The notes under the pieces: generated by a model | Told to the model about the DNA's origin: nothing | Databases searched by the model: none | The model's input: only the letters and a program-made list of their open reading frames with translations | Program-made: the position numbers and the translations under genes | DNA from: Cycas panzhihuaensis | Taxonomy: Eukaryota > Cycadophyta | Reading direction: 5' to 3' | Assembly (NCBI GenBank): GCA_023213395.1 | Contig: CM041465.1 | Location: 66,099,741-66,163,740 of the forward strand | Length of the DNA: 64,000 nt | Part shown: one piece after another, positions 30,297-41,293 of the stretch | Layout of the letters: each line of letters starts with the position of its first letter | How positions within the stretch are numbered: position 1 is the stretch's first letter

Positions 30297-32685
30297 GAGA
30301 TCCCGTCAACTTCGTATGGTTATGAGGATACACCTCCCGCCGACGTAGTAGAAGTGCTTAGTGAGTACTTCTAACAAGTCACCACCAGTCGCATCCTAGG
30401 TGGTTTGAAGAAATGTTACGCAATGTAGCATCTTCTTCATCCATACCTACGGCTCATACAATGAATGATGCTTCTGCCTACACACACTCGTCCTATGCCA
30501 TGTATACCCCGTCTCCCAGGGTGAGAGTTGCGCCGCCTACCTCTAGCCGTGGTCCTACTTCTTCAGGACCCGTTCGTGGCATGTCCTTTCCCCAACTTGG
30601 GGTCAGCATGCTGTTTCTGAGTCAAACGAATGCGCCGCCTTCGAACGTGGCACATGCATTCCCTAGTAAGCCTCAAGGTCCTACTAGTGTTGCTGCCATC
30701 AACTATGTAGGACCCACTCCTACATATGTTTAAAACCCTGCTGGTGGTCCTTCCCTTTATGTGCCCCCAGGTTACATGTCTCAACCTTGGGGGCAAGGTA
30801 GGGGAAACCATCTTCACCTGCCAGGGTGGACCCGTTGCACCCATATGGAGTTGCGCCACCTATGGGTGGCCCATATGGGCTAAACCCGGTCCCTCACCCT
30901 TCGTTTCCGCCATCTAGTGTGACTCATGTTGCCACATCTTCGCAAGGGAATGTACCTCCCTTCCAAGGTGTTTACTAGCAACCCCCTTTCCAACAAGGGG
31001 CGTTTCCCCAAGGAGGGATGGGCTTACCACCCCCATCCATTCTTGTTCCTTTACCGGTCATCGATCTATTGGCCCATGTAAGGACACGTCCTTTCATGGA
31101 CTATAGGTCGATGCCGTTATCTGTTGAGGCACTAAGGACTAACCTTCTGCCTCACCCCCTTGAAGTTCCCAAATTCGACGGAACTTCGTCACAAGACCCA
31201 ACTGAGCATGTACGTAGTTTCTCTATGGCGTGCATCGATTATTGGGCTTACGACCATATTTTGATGAAGTTATTTTCGCGGTCCTTGCAGGGCGATGCCC
31301 TCAAGTGGTTTTACCATCTCCTTGCTCATTCGATTTCTTCATTCCAGCAATTGGTGGACGAGTTCGTCAACTATTTTGACATAGCTCGTTCATTCGAAAG
31401 TAGAATGAAGGCGCTCCTATCGCTTAAACAAGGTCACGACGAAATGAATCGTGACTTCGTGCGACGCTTTTATAATCTCCTTCACTCTACCAAGGCCACG
31501 TTGCCTAAAGAGTTGAAGCAAGATCTCTTCGTTAACACACTTCGCCCTAAAGTGCATGTGGAAGTCCTTAAGATGGGGGCAACCACATGTGACTCTGCGA
31601 TTACGAGGTGCTTGGCGTTGGAGGCCATTGAGATCCAAGCTGGACTCAAAAAACCTCCTAAGCCCTCACAACGTCGTGAGGCGCCTCCCCCAGCGAAGGA
31701 AACCAAACCTTCGCAGCCTACCAGGCCCACCTCTCATCTGACTAAGAGGACCCTAGATCCTCTTACTTCTGCTATTCGCTCATTCGAGCGCACGATGAAG
31801 GAGCTTAAGCTCCAACCTCTTTCATCGCTGACCTCCCATAAACCAGTTCAGCAGGCTTCTCATGCGGTGCCCCCCAAAGGGGGTAACATCCAACCTTCTC
31901 AAGCAAGGAGGATCGATCCTCCCCTTGAGAAGAGGTGGTGTTCCATCCACATGGAGTGTTTCCACGATGATTCGTGTTATCGGGCGCAGCACCCACGCAA
32001 CGCCCCGCCGTGCGATTCGTCCCCTAGGCGGGCATCGAGGCCTAACCTCAATCAACCCGTTCATAGAGACCTGTTCCCCAAACATGGGGAACGTGGTCGT
32101 GATGTTCAGCAAAGGAACAATCAGAATCGGGATAGATCCCTCGATTCTCGCCCTTTGCATGGTAGAGGGAAGGGTGTGCGAAGGTTGTCTTCCCCTTCAT
32201 GCTCCCCTGACCGCCATGCTCCATCACCTTCGCGGTCATGTAACAAGGGAAAGAAGGCGATCCAAATACTTGAGACCACTCCCCTTTATGCGTTGACCTG
32301 GTCTCAAGTCGCAAACGAGGCAACAGGCGCCTCTGTATCTACCTCGCAACTCGATCCTCCTCCAAAAGCCATTCCTCTGGAGATTCCCACACTTCCCAAG
32401 AGCATTCCCGTCTGCCCCGGTAGATTTGAATTTAGGAGAGTCATTACCCAACCCACAGGGAGGGGTAAGCCCTTCTCCGTAGTCGAAGAGCTTCTTACTG
32501 TGGCTGCCAGGATGTCCATCATGGACATCTTGAGAAGTTGCCCTGAGCAGCGAACGCTCTTCTTGGAAGCTCTAGGATTGAATGATGCGTCTGTTCATGC
32601 CTTGGGTACAACCCAAAGCTGCAAACCCGTCATCTCTTTCGATCCCAGAGATCTTCCTACATCTAGTGGAAGGGAATGCTAGTAG
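30297..32685 (+). pseudogene. gag: gag polyprotein region, copy 2, continuation
   Basis: Resumes after the nested element at GAGATCCCGTC. After a one-base shorter stretch near 30373 the frame restarts at 30413 (MLRNVASSSSIP) and stops at a private TAA (30731). The longest intact part is 31018-32682, 554 residues: gag core (KFDGTSSQDPTEHVRSF, about 31180), LFVNTLRPKVHVEVLKMG (about 31528), the CHHC knuckle CSIHMECFHDDSCY in which the last Cys is one place off (about 31945), and a basic, Arg/Ser-rich tail before the protease. Ends with TAG-TAG at 32680-32685; the second is shared with copy 1. Confidence 0.82.
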
Positions 32686-33310
32686 AACTTCCCTTTTACC
32701 ATTACCATAGATACCCCTGATTGAACATTGCGAAGAACCGTCGTGGACAACGGTTCTTAGTCGATCTCATGCCCTTCTTGCGCGTTATGCAAGAGCTTGG
32801 CATTTTCGCCTTGGAACCCGTTCCATGGCGTTGTCAGGGTTATGATGGGAGTGAGAAGACTCCCTTAGGATCTGTCTCGATACCCCTTACTCTCGAGGAC
32901 AAGGCGTAATTCTTGACATTGTCATCCTCGATGTTGACATTGATTACAACTTGCTTCTGGGTCGACCATGGCTTGACCAAATGGGAGCCGTGTGTTCCAC
33001 CCGTTGGGGGCAACTTAAATTTGTCCATAACGGGCAAATGAAAGTTGTCTCCCACGAGTGATTGCTCTCCAAACAAGCTAGGCCTTCTGCTCAGGCAAGC
33101 CATGGCCATACGAAGGGAAACAAACACCCTTCTGATCATGTCTCGGCTTGCTCCATTGGAATCGCTGATTCCTCTTACTGCGAAGAAGATCCCATATCTT
33201 CTTCTCCTGGTTTGACGCATTTCACCCCCATTGGTATTGGGAGCTATGGGTACCTCACCATGTTTGACGATGACAGGTCCCATAGCGAGGATGAGGATCG
33301 TCCTCACCTA
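32686..33310 (+). pseudogene. aspartic protease, copy 2
   Basis: Active-site DNGS is kept at about 32749, but is followed at once by TAG and a frame change. MPFLRVMQELGIFALEPVPW (32755-32830 region) and LLLGRPWLDQMGA (about 32950) mark the rest. Together with copy 1 it shows that the ancestral enzyme had a standard D-N-G-S site. Confidence 0.7.
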
Positions 33311-33841
33311 GTTTTGTTTCTCCGCACTAGTGTGGGGCATCCTCCTAGTCCTAGGTTTCCTCCTAGGACCCCTTTTGTTATAGAGCCTGGTCATTTTCAC
33401 ATGTCACATGACATTGCGCATGTCAATCATCACGTTCCTGGCTCTTCCGTCCCATCACCTCCCGTAGGTGATGATGTTGAGAGTTTCCCTCTTGCCTTTT
33501 ATGAGGGACCTCTCCTTGACTCTCCTTCAGAGTCTCTTAGGGATGATGGGCATCTTTCAGGCTATACCGGTCCTATCGCTTCCACGCTATCCCGCGCCTC
33601 GTCCATTTGAAGTCAGGTCATCCATGGGGTGGACTACTTCAAAGACAATGAGACTTTACTGGAACACTTAGCAGGTTCCATGCCCAGTTTACCTCCTGGT
33701 CACCATAAGCTTGGCCACCAAAAGGTCTTAGCGATTGGGTCCACATTAGTCGACCCAATCCCTTCTTTCGTTTCCTCTCTTCCGGTCGATCTTGCCCCCC
33801 TCCATTTCGAGGAGGGGAATGCCATGTGCATGGGGGCAACT

Positions 33842-34740
33842 TAGGACATAGTCCTTGCCCTGGACAAGGTCATCAAGGTAGGAGTGGAATGTACTCCTGA
33901 CGAAGTGAGGGAATACTCCCTCCTGTTCTGGGAATTCCGCGATGTATTCGCATGAGACTACTCGGATATGAAAGGCATTGACCCCTCCATCGTCACGCAT
34001 AACCTTACGATAATTCCTGATGCTCGCCCAATGCGTTAGAAGCAACATCCCCTTCACCCGAAGCTTTTAGTTGTTGTTAAGATGGAGGTTGAGAAGCTTC
34101 TAGATGCGGGACTCGTTTCTTCCATTGATTACCCTAAGTGGGTATCAAATATCATTCTCGTTGTTAAGAAGAATGGGACCATTGGTATTTATGTCGATTT
34201 TCACGACATAAACAACACTTGTCCTAAGGACAACTTTCCTCTTCCCTTCATTGATTAAATAATTGATCATACAACTAGATTCAAAGTAATGTCCTTAATA
34301 GATGGCTTCTCTGGCTATAACCAAATTCAGATTTCTCCTGAAGACTGCCATAAGATGGCCTTCACTACACCATGGGGTACCTTCGACTACAAGGCAATGC
34401 CCTTTGGTCTTAAGAATACAGGGGCTACTTATCAAAGAGCCATGCATTTTATCTTTCACGACCTCATCAACAATACGTTAGAGGTCTTCATGGATGATAT
34501 GATGGGCCTTTCGCGTACCAGAGCCCATCATCCCTCCGACTTACGCGCCATCTTCACAAGATGCCGCAAGTATCACGTTAGCCAGAACCTGCTAAAATGC
34601 GTGTTTGCCATCACTTCAGGTAAACTCTTGGGTTTCCTCGTGTCCCAACAAGGAATCCAAATCGATCCGGAAAAAGTCAAGGCAATCCTTGACATGCCAC
34701 TGCCTAGGACCCAATGACAAATTAAGTCATTCCTAGGCAG
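33842..34740 (+). pseudogene. pol: reverse transcriptase, copy 2
   Basis: Colinear with 12832-13730 at a constant offset of 21,010 bp. Same five in-frame stops (33842, 33953, 34037, 34256, 34715). Motifs: SLIDGFSGYNQIQISPED (about 34292), PFGLKNTGATYQRAMHF (about 34400), EVFMDDMMG (about 34481). FMDD again replaces YxDD, so the change predates the duplication. Confidence 0.88.
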
Positions 34741-35210
34741 GCTTGGTTTTGTGAGGCATTTCTTGGCAAATTTTGCCATAAATGCCAAGCCTCTTACGAA
34801 CCTATTGAAGAAAGGTGTCTCTTTTCTTTGGTCAGACAAGACCCAAAAGGCCTTCGTAGGGCTCAAGGAAGCTCTCGTTTCTGCCCCTACACTGGTACCT
34901 CCTCGCTTTGATAGGCCCTTCATCCTATACACCTCGGTAACCGAAGAATACCTGGGTGTAATGCTCGCACAGGAGGACAATTCGGGAACCGAGAGGGCTA
35001 TTTATTTCATTAGCTACACTCTCATTGCCGCTGAATTAAACTATCCCTCCGCCGAAAAGGAATGCCTCTCCTTGGTCCATACGACCAAGAAGTTTAGGCA
35101 TTACTTGCTCAGTAATATAACCAAGGTGATCATTCAATCTGATCCCTTGCATTACTTACTTACTCGTTCAGACTTGACAGGTAGGGCAGGTCATTGGGCC
35201 ATCCTGCTTC
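34741..35210 (+). pseudogene. pol: native RNase H, degenerate, copy 2
   Basis: Open in one 317-residue frame with the integrase N-terminus (34751-35704). FILYTSVTEEYLGVMLAQED (about 34918) lacks the first catalytic Asp, as in copy 1. SAEKECLSLVHTTKKF (about 35050) and IIQSDPLHYLLTRSDL (about 35128) are kept. The domain is otherwise intact in frame, so the missing Asp is an old feature and not recent decay. Confidence 0.78.
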
Positions 35211-36628
35211 AAGAGTTTGACTTACAAGTTATTAATAGGAAGTCGAAGAAGGGAATGATAATAACAGAGCAATTAGCTGATGGTGCCATTCCCAACGCCA
35301 GTGGCATTCCTGTTGACGACTCTTTCCCGGACGAGTCTATCATGACCGTCCACGATGCTTCTCCTCACCCACTCACCGACAGTGAGTGGTATGGTGACAT
35401 TGTCCGATATCTGACTCAGCAAGAATATCGCCCTGAAGTCAGTAACAAGGTTAGGTCACGTATCCATGCCACTACTAGGCAACACTTCCTCGTGGATGAA
35501 GTGTTGTACAAGAGATCCTTCAATGGGATCCTGCTTCGTTGTGTCGCTCCTGACGAAGCAGACCAAATACTCCACGAATGCCATCATGGCGTTTGTGGGG
35601 GCCACTTTGGGGGCCAATCCATGGCCCAAAGGATCCTCTGCATGGGTTATTACTGGCCATCCTTGTTCAAGGATGCCCACGCCTGTGCCCTTAGATGTCG
35701 GTGATGTCAAGAGCACACCAATGTCTCTCATGTACCTTCCGAGGCGTTGTACCCTATCGTGTCTCCATGGCCCTTTTCTCAATGGGGCTTAGACCTCATT
35801 GGGGCTATATCGCTGCCATCTTCTGCACAACATAAATATATCCTAACCGCTACCGAATACTTCACTAAATGGGCAGAGGCAATCCCCCTGTCCACTACCC
35901 CTGGCAAGACGATAGCCACCTTCGTCTACTAGCATATTATCTGTTGTTTCAGGATTCCAGATGTCCTAATCATGGATAATGGAACTTCCTTCTGTAATAA
36001 GGAAATGGACGAATTGTGCGAGAAATTCAAGATCTCGCATAAGACGTCATCCCCTTATTAGCCCCAAGCAAACGGGCAAGTTGAATCCTTCAACAAAACA
36101 CTCGTCAGCATTTTAAAGAAAACTATCGCCCAGTCCCAAAGGGATTGGCACATCCAACTCATACGCCTATGGGCTTATCGCACTTCCATCCGCACAGCTA
36201 CCGGAATGACCCCATTCTTGTTAGTCTACGGAACCGAGGTAATACTCCCACTGGAAGTGGAGATGCTCTCTCTTTGGGTTTCCCTTCGAGGCCTTATTGA
36301 TGAGGAGTCTATTCGCCAGGCTCGCCTCCTAGACCTCAAAGCCCTGGATGAGAGGCGCTTAATGGCTTATCAAGCGAACCTCGCTTCGAAAGCCCGCTTA
36401 CAAAGGACACACGATAAACATCTTCATGCTCATCCTTTGTGCCCCGGGGACCACATCCTTAAATTGGAGTACCTTTACGATCGTTTGGCCAAATTCAGGC
36501 CCAAATGGGTAGGTCCCTTCATCGTTCTCGAAAGCCTTGATAACGACGCATACATGATCGCCACCTTAGATGGCTTAGAATTTGAGAAAGTGATCAACAG
36601 AAAATTCCTTAAGAAGTTTTACACGTGA
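35211..36628 (+). pseudogene. pol: integrase, copy 2
   Basis: HHCC module intact (ECHHGVCGGHFGG, about 35577, to ALRCR before TGA 35702). The core has WGLDLIGAISLP (about 35780), LIMDNGTSFCNKE (about 35967) and NGQVESFNKTL (about 36073). The C-terminal frame 36206-36628 contains FRPKWVGPFIVLESL. Private breaks: TAG about 35930 (TAC-TAG) and TAG about 36059 (Tyr in copy 1). It complements copy 1, which has different private breaks. Confidence 0.88.
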
Positions 36629-36675
36629 TCTTTTTGCTCTTTTTCTCCGCCATGATTCGAAACGAGCCTAAACTA

Positions 36676-36732
36676 CCATTTTAAATTGTTCCCATTCCTC
36701 CTAACCATGGGTAGAATGGCAATTTAAGATGG
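36676..36732 (+). other. long stem-loop after the pol stop, copy 2
   Basis: CCATTTTAAATTG (36676-36688) and CAATTTAAGATGG (36720-36732) with the inner CCATTC/GAATGG pair; identical in stem sequence to 15664-15720. Confidence 0.65.
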
Positions 36733-37177
36733 ATTTTCACTTCTTCTTCTAGTTCCTCCCACGGAACCCGCGTTTCCATGTGCTCTCAGGAACCTTTGTC
36801 CTCCTATTTGGGCGTCCCCTGACTAGGACGACGCTGTGGAGTATCGTCACTCCTTTTTTCCTGCCTGTTGTTTCCTTTGCATATTCCGCTATGCTCCCCC
36901 ATGGACGTGCATGTCCCTCTATTTCTAACCTCACACCTCTCGATCACCTCTGCTTATGGTGGACATGTGTGCTCCTATTAGACATATAGCCATACATGGA
37001 AGGAAACACATGCATATTACAACCAAATATTTACAACAAAATTTCTTATAACAAAACATATTTACATATTTACATTTACAACATACAAAAATATTCATTT
37101 ACAAAAGTAAACCATACATGCTATCTCTATCATACATGATACATACCATTTTATGTAAAAATGGGGTTCCAATTACC

Positions 37178-37252
<75 letters not shown>

Positions 37253-37502
37253 CATGGTACATCATGCATGTGGGAAGACGGGATCCTTGCAGGGGGGGTA
37301 CAATCGTGTGAGCCTACATATGACCCCCTGGAGGCCCGTGCTTTCCCATTAAAACTATATATACATATCATCTACTGCTGTCTTGATCCTGGGGTGCCAT
37401 CCCCTAGTCTGTGTGATCCCTCTCATGGGGACCACATCCCTCTGAGGCTCCTCCTAAGCCTCTGCGAGCTGCCTGCCTCACTCCCCTCACCCCGAGGCCG
37501 TC
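36733..37502. other. convergent intergenic region, copy 2
   Basis: As in copy 1: inverted repeat TGGGGT/ACCCCA (37164-37182) directly before the TA run, no supported gene. Confidence 0.6.
37182..37246. repeat. (TA)n microsatellite, copy 2
   Basis: About 65 bp of TA, homologous to 16139-16213. Confidence 0.95.
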
Positions 37503-38023
37503 TCAGGGTCGTAGCCACTGTGTGTGTGTGTGGGTCTGGCTCCTGCTTGACCTTGAGGCCATCTGCGCTACTAGCTGGTCGTATCAGACCTGGATGCGAT
37601 CCCTCTCTCCCTAGAGTCCCTCCTCCATACTCTGAAACTTCTCCTCTGTCACCTTGAGGTGCTCCTCCAATACTACTATGCGGATGTTGCTCCCCGCATC
37701 TCCTCCTAGTCCGCTCTGAGCCTCTAAGGCCTGGACTCATCTGCGTAGCTCGTCCCCGCCGCCACAGCCGCATCAAGCTCTCACCATAATGCCCCAATTC
37801 CATATGTTCACAGGTCTCGTGACCCAGATGTCTCTCACCCTCGCCAATAGGGTGAATGCCTACATGTGGGCTCCTACCGACCTGGGCGCATCCTCCGCCT
37901 GGATGGGTGGTTGCCCCTCTGCATAGACCTGAGGGAATATCTCCCTCACCATGGCCTCCACCAGTCTCTGGACCTCTGCTACTCCTGTCAATGCAACATG
38001 CCGTGTGTCAGTGTATATCCTCA
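37503..38023 (-). pseudogene. antisense gene exon 3, copy 2
   Basis: After the acceptor the spliced frame is open for about 50 codons (LTGVAEVQRLVEAMVREIF, GQPPIQAEDAPRSVGAHM), where copy 1 has three stops; this supports the predicted junction. One TAG follows (Gln in copy 1), then local indels near 37760-37800 shift the frame before the coiled-coil part. The final stop is at the homologous place to copy 1. Confidence 0.6.
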
Positions 38024-38096
38024 CTGCATACCATAATAAAATGAAATCAAGGATCTATCTAGATGTCAAACGACTAAGGAAACGGTTAGGTCTCAC
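38024..38096 (-). other. predicted intron 2 of antisense gene, copy 2 (73 bp)
   Basis: Same donor (CAG/GTGAGA) and acceptor (ATGCAG/T) and the same length as 17002-17074. Confidence 0.65.
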
Positions 38097-39317
38097 CTGC
38101 CACGGCCACCGGCTCCTCTGCTCGGGCGACATCCTCATCTCCTGGCCCTATGCCAGCTGCAGGTACCTCATCCTCATGTACATCCTCTGCCTCTACCTCG
38201 CTCCTGGCAGGGACTGGCTTGACCCTCGTCTCTCTGGATCTCCTCACGATCCGTAGTCTGCGACCCCTAGTCTCAGGCACCCTGCTCTCCTCAGCGGCTC
38301 CTCATGGGCCTGCCCCTCCTTCGGTAGTCCTCGATGGTCCTGCTGCTCCTCCCGCTGACTGTGATGGACCTACCTCTCCTGCAGGTCGTGATGGGCCAGC
38401 CCCATCTCCCCCGTCATCACCATCGTCGCCGCTATCACCATCGCTGTCATTGTCATCATCCTCGTCGATGGGTGCTCCGGCTCCACCCGCTCCATCGTCA
38501 CTCTCCCACCTCACTGCTCTGTATGGATCTACTGTATAGTCTGTCAGAGTGAGGAGGTCGAGTGATGTCGCATCGACTGACCGATGGACATGCGCCTGAT
38601 CCTATGTCCCTCGGAACCATGTCTGCCATCTGTGGACCATCGGGGCCCACTCTACTATGAGGAATGGCCCCCCTGCTGGTGCCACTACCGAAAAATGGTC
38701 AAAAAACTAGCACTGCAACAGTGTGCTGTAAGAAAACCCTCCTCTGCTGGATCTCCAGATGGTGTCTAGCTGGGTGACAAGGTTCGCCGCAACTAGAGTG
38801 GCCCAGTCCATCCTCTCGCCAGCTTCACACCAGCGCGTTGCATCCACCCAATCTCCAGGGATCTCCCTATAGTTACATTTCCGGAAATCGAGCGAATGCA
38901 TAGTAGTATCAACTTCCTTACCCGAGGAATCCTGGACATGAGCATAGTCTGGAGGGGAGCTCCCTTCCGCTCCCACCTGTCGGTCCCTGTGAGGAACTAG
39001 GCCACCTCCCTGTATGTTACCTCGATCTTTGGCGCTCGGCCTCACGACCTCCTGCCTGGTACCCCCAGAATCTGCCTGATATCTCCTGGGGTAATCGTGA
39101 CATCACCTATATGAGGCAAGTGAAATACATGCCTCCTCATGTCCTAGTACGACACGATGTCAACCAGGAGCCTCTGGTCTGATGCGAACTGTGGGGTCTT
39201 GAGGGCCTTGTATAGGCCACACCTCTTCAGAGTTGCCTTGTCCTCTTGGGACGCCATCTCCAAGTAGCTCAGTATCGGCATGCCAACGTTCTCACGATTA
39301 TCCACCGCAATAACTGC
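38097..39317 (-). pseudogene. antisense gene exon 2, copy 2
   Basis: Carries HVFHLPHIGDVTITPGDIR (about 39090-39148), closer to the plant-mobile-domain consensus than copy 1. A private TAG (Trp in copy 1) lies just before it and a deletion at about 39020-39050 just after. The acidic linker frame (38302-38514 and 38086-38280) keeps the Asp/Gly-rich and RGRRLRIVRR parts. The change of frame between the two halves is in the same direction as in copy 1. Confidence 0.65.
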
Positions 39318-39796
39318 CTGCAATCATCAAAAGTCAGTCAAAGTCAGCCTCCTAGCAGTCATCTAGGCCCCTAGCTCTCTTTCTGATTTTCCTTTCTGAT
39401 TTTGGGGGCTGTTTGGCCCCTTTTTTATTTTTTTTTTTCTCGGTTTTACTGCTGGCTCCAAATTTAGTGGTACCTCTAAATCTGGAGTGGGTCATGACGA
39501 TCGCTCTCTGCGGCGATCCGCGCCAAGATCATGATCTGCGATCTTGGCCATGGTATTTAATGGCAACCCCCAAAAGGGGTTTCATTGAAAATCCTAAAAA
39601 GTTTTGTGGTGGACCCCAGTGGGGCCCATCGGGACCAGGGCTCCCTAATGCCCAGGTCCCCACCTTTTTCCGGGTCTAATTTGGACTCCAAGAGGCATCC
39701 AATTTCCCATAAGGGGCATAAAAATGTATAAAAATTAACTAGAAAGCATTAAAATTTAAACTTTGAAATGGAGAAGGTTTTGCGAGATCCACTCAC
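39318..39796 (-). other. predicted intron 1 of antisense gene, copy 2 (479 bp)
   Basis: Donor CCCA/GTGAGTGG and acceptor GATGATTGCAG/GCA as in copy 1. Contains the decayed palindrome (39453-39486) and conserved hairpins. Confidence 0.6.
39504..39630. other. run of hairpins, copy 2
   Basis: CCAAGATC/GATCTTGG (39523-39530, 39540-39547), AACCCC-CAAAA-GGGGTT (about 39566-39581), and GGTGGACCCC/GGGGCCCATC (about 39608-39630), in which the change from copy 1 leaves a G-U pair. Confidence 0.6.
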
Positions 39797-39916
39797 TGGG
39801 TCTGGCCTGACTATCGCCATCTTGTCTCGCTGGTCGTAACAGCTGTCACTATGCTCAGATCCGATGGTCAGATCATCTCCTGCGTGCCTTTGAAGTCGGG
39901 TAGCACTCTGCGTCAT
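39797..39916 (-). pseudogene. antisense gene exon 1, copy 2
   Basis: 120 bp, 40 codons, from ATG 39914-39916 (MTQSATRLQRHAGDDL) to MAIVRPDP before the donor. Same length as copy 1 with no stop. An upstream in-frame ATG at 39968-39970 lies too close to the TATA box to be in the transcript. Confidence 0.55.
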
Positions 39917-39978
39917 AAGGAAAAGGCTATGGTTTCGTACGAGAGCCAGTGAAAATGAATTCGATTTCATTTGTTTTC

Positions 39979-39986
39979 CTTATATA
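39979..39986 (-). promoter_or_regulatory. TATA box of antisense gene, copy 2
   Basis: TATATAAG on the minus strand in the same context as 18978-18985. Confidence 0.55.
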
Positions 39987-40512
39987 GGCGGGGGCCCCGA
40001 TGGGCACTTCTTCCGTTTCTGGATTCGCGACAGTCATTGGGACCATCTCGTTCCCCTGGTAGCCTTTGCCTTCTGGCCCTATCACCCATTGTGCTCTATT
40101 GATTCCTTTTTTGCCCCCCTTGCAAGGGCATTTATGGCACCTCATTATCGCACTTTTGCTAGGGCCCTTATGCATCGTTTTGCACGCTACTCCCGTGCAT
40201 ACCCGAGTTTATACTCGTTTGGCTCATTTCGCCACCCTGGACTCATTTTTGCAGCCCTTTCTCACTCCTGGGGTCCCCAAAGGAAGCGCTCCCCCGTCTA
40301 GGGGCATGTTTTGCTTCCCAAAGCAACCTTTGGCACTCTGGGGCGTCCTTTCTTCACCCACTCTCAGCCAGTGGCTGGATTGCTCACTCTCATTCTCGGG
40401 TAACCTCATTGCTAGGCCCTCCTACCCCTCTTGGCCACCTTCTTTCTTGTCATTCGAGTCTTTCTTTTATTTTCATTGCTATTTGTTTGCTACCAGAGCT
40501 TAGTATTCAGGT
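39987..40512. other. region between antisense promoter and second RNase H, copy 2
   Basis: Homologous to 18986-19510. ORFs at 40089-40301 and 40066-40503 show no recognised domain. Acceptor-like CTACCAG and TATTCAG lie just before the RNase H ATG. Confidence 0.4.
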
Positions 40513-40935
40513 ATGTCCCTTTTTGTTTTTACCGATGGTGGAAGTCGCAGTAACCCTGGACCTTCCGCTGCTGCGTGGATTCTTCGCAGCCCTTCCGGAC
40601 ACGATTTCTTACGTTCTGGGGTCTTCCTTCCTAAGGCTACCAATAATGAAGCTGAGGACACGGCCGTTATTAAAGCCCTTACCGATGCTCTCCGTTTCCA
40701 TCGCGGATCTATTGTGTTGCTTTGCGATTCTCAGGTTGTGGTGTCCCATCTCACCCAGGTTTACCAAGTGTCATACCCACACATGAGAACCCTCGCGTCT
40801 GCTGCCAAGTCTCTTCTAGCTTGTTTCTCATCTGTGGATATTTAGCATATCCCTAGGCACCTCAATGATGAGGCCGACAGCCTCGTCTGCCTCATCCTTG
40901 AGCGTCGCCTCCCTCTTCTAGATAACCGCCCCTGA
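40513..40935 (+). pseudogene. second RNase H (archaeal/RVT_3 type), copy 2
   Basis: ATG 40513, MSLFVFTDGGSRSNPGP, then AAAWILRSPSGHDFLRSG. Catalytic set: D in FTDGGS, E in TNNEAE, D in LLCDSQ, D in HLNDEADSLV. 141 codons to TGA 40933-40935, a normal size for a lone RNase H domain. One TAG at 40846-40848 (Gln in copy 1) is the only stop within it. The first-Asp text DGGSR.NPG.A.A is the hallmark of this RNase H branch. Confidence 0.87.
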
Positions 40936-41293
40936 GGCTTGCCTGGCCAGCCTGTGCCCAAGCCTCCGGTTGCTATTAGTTAGATGTGCTTGCTCTATTT
41001 GTTGGATGCCCTCCTACTTCACGTTGCACTTCGGCAATGGGGGCATCCCCTTTTACTTGCTTATTTCATTTACATGTCGATGCTTAGACGACGCATAGGC
41101 AACCCCTATGTCGTCCTCATCTTTGTCTCCCTTGTCCATGCGTTCTACCATGACACTTGCCTACACCCTTGGTCCACGTGCTGCTCTTTATTGCTTATAT
41201 ATATATATGCATGTGTTACTCATATCTTTGACTGCCAGCATTCGCCATCACGTTATGCTTCCGAGTAGTGAGGCTCTGCCACCAAGGGGGTAG
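40936..41293 (+). other. 3' untranslated region and PPT, copy 2
   Basis: Non-coding. PPT-like AAGGGGG at 41284-41290, followed by TAG and the LTR3 start TGTTTCCCAGC. Confidence 0.65.
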
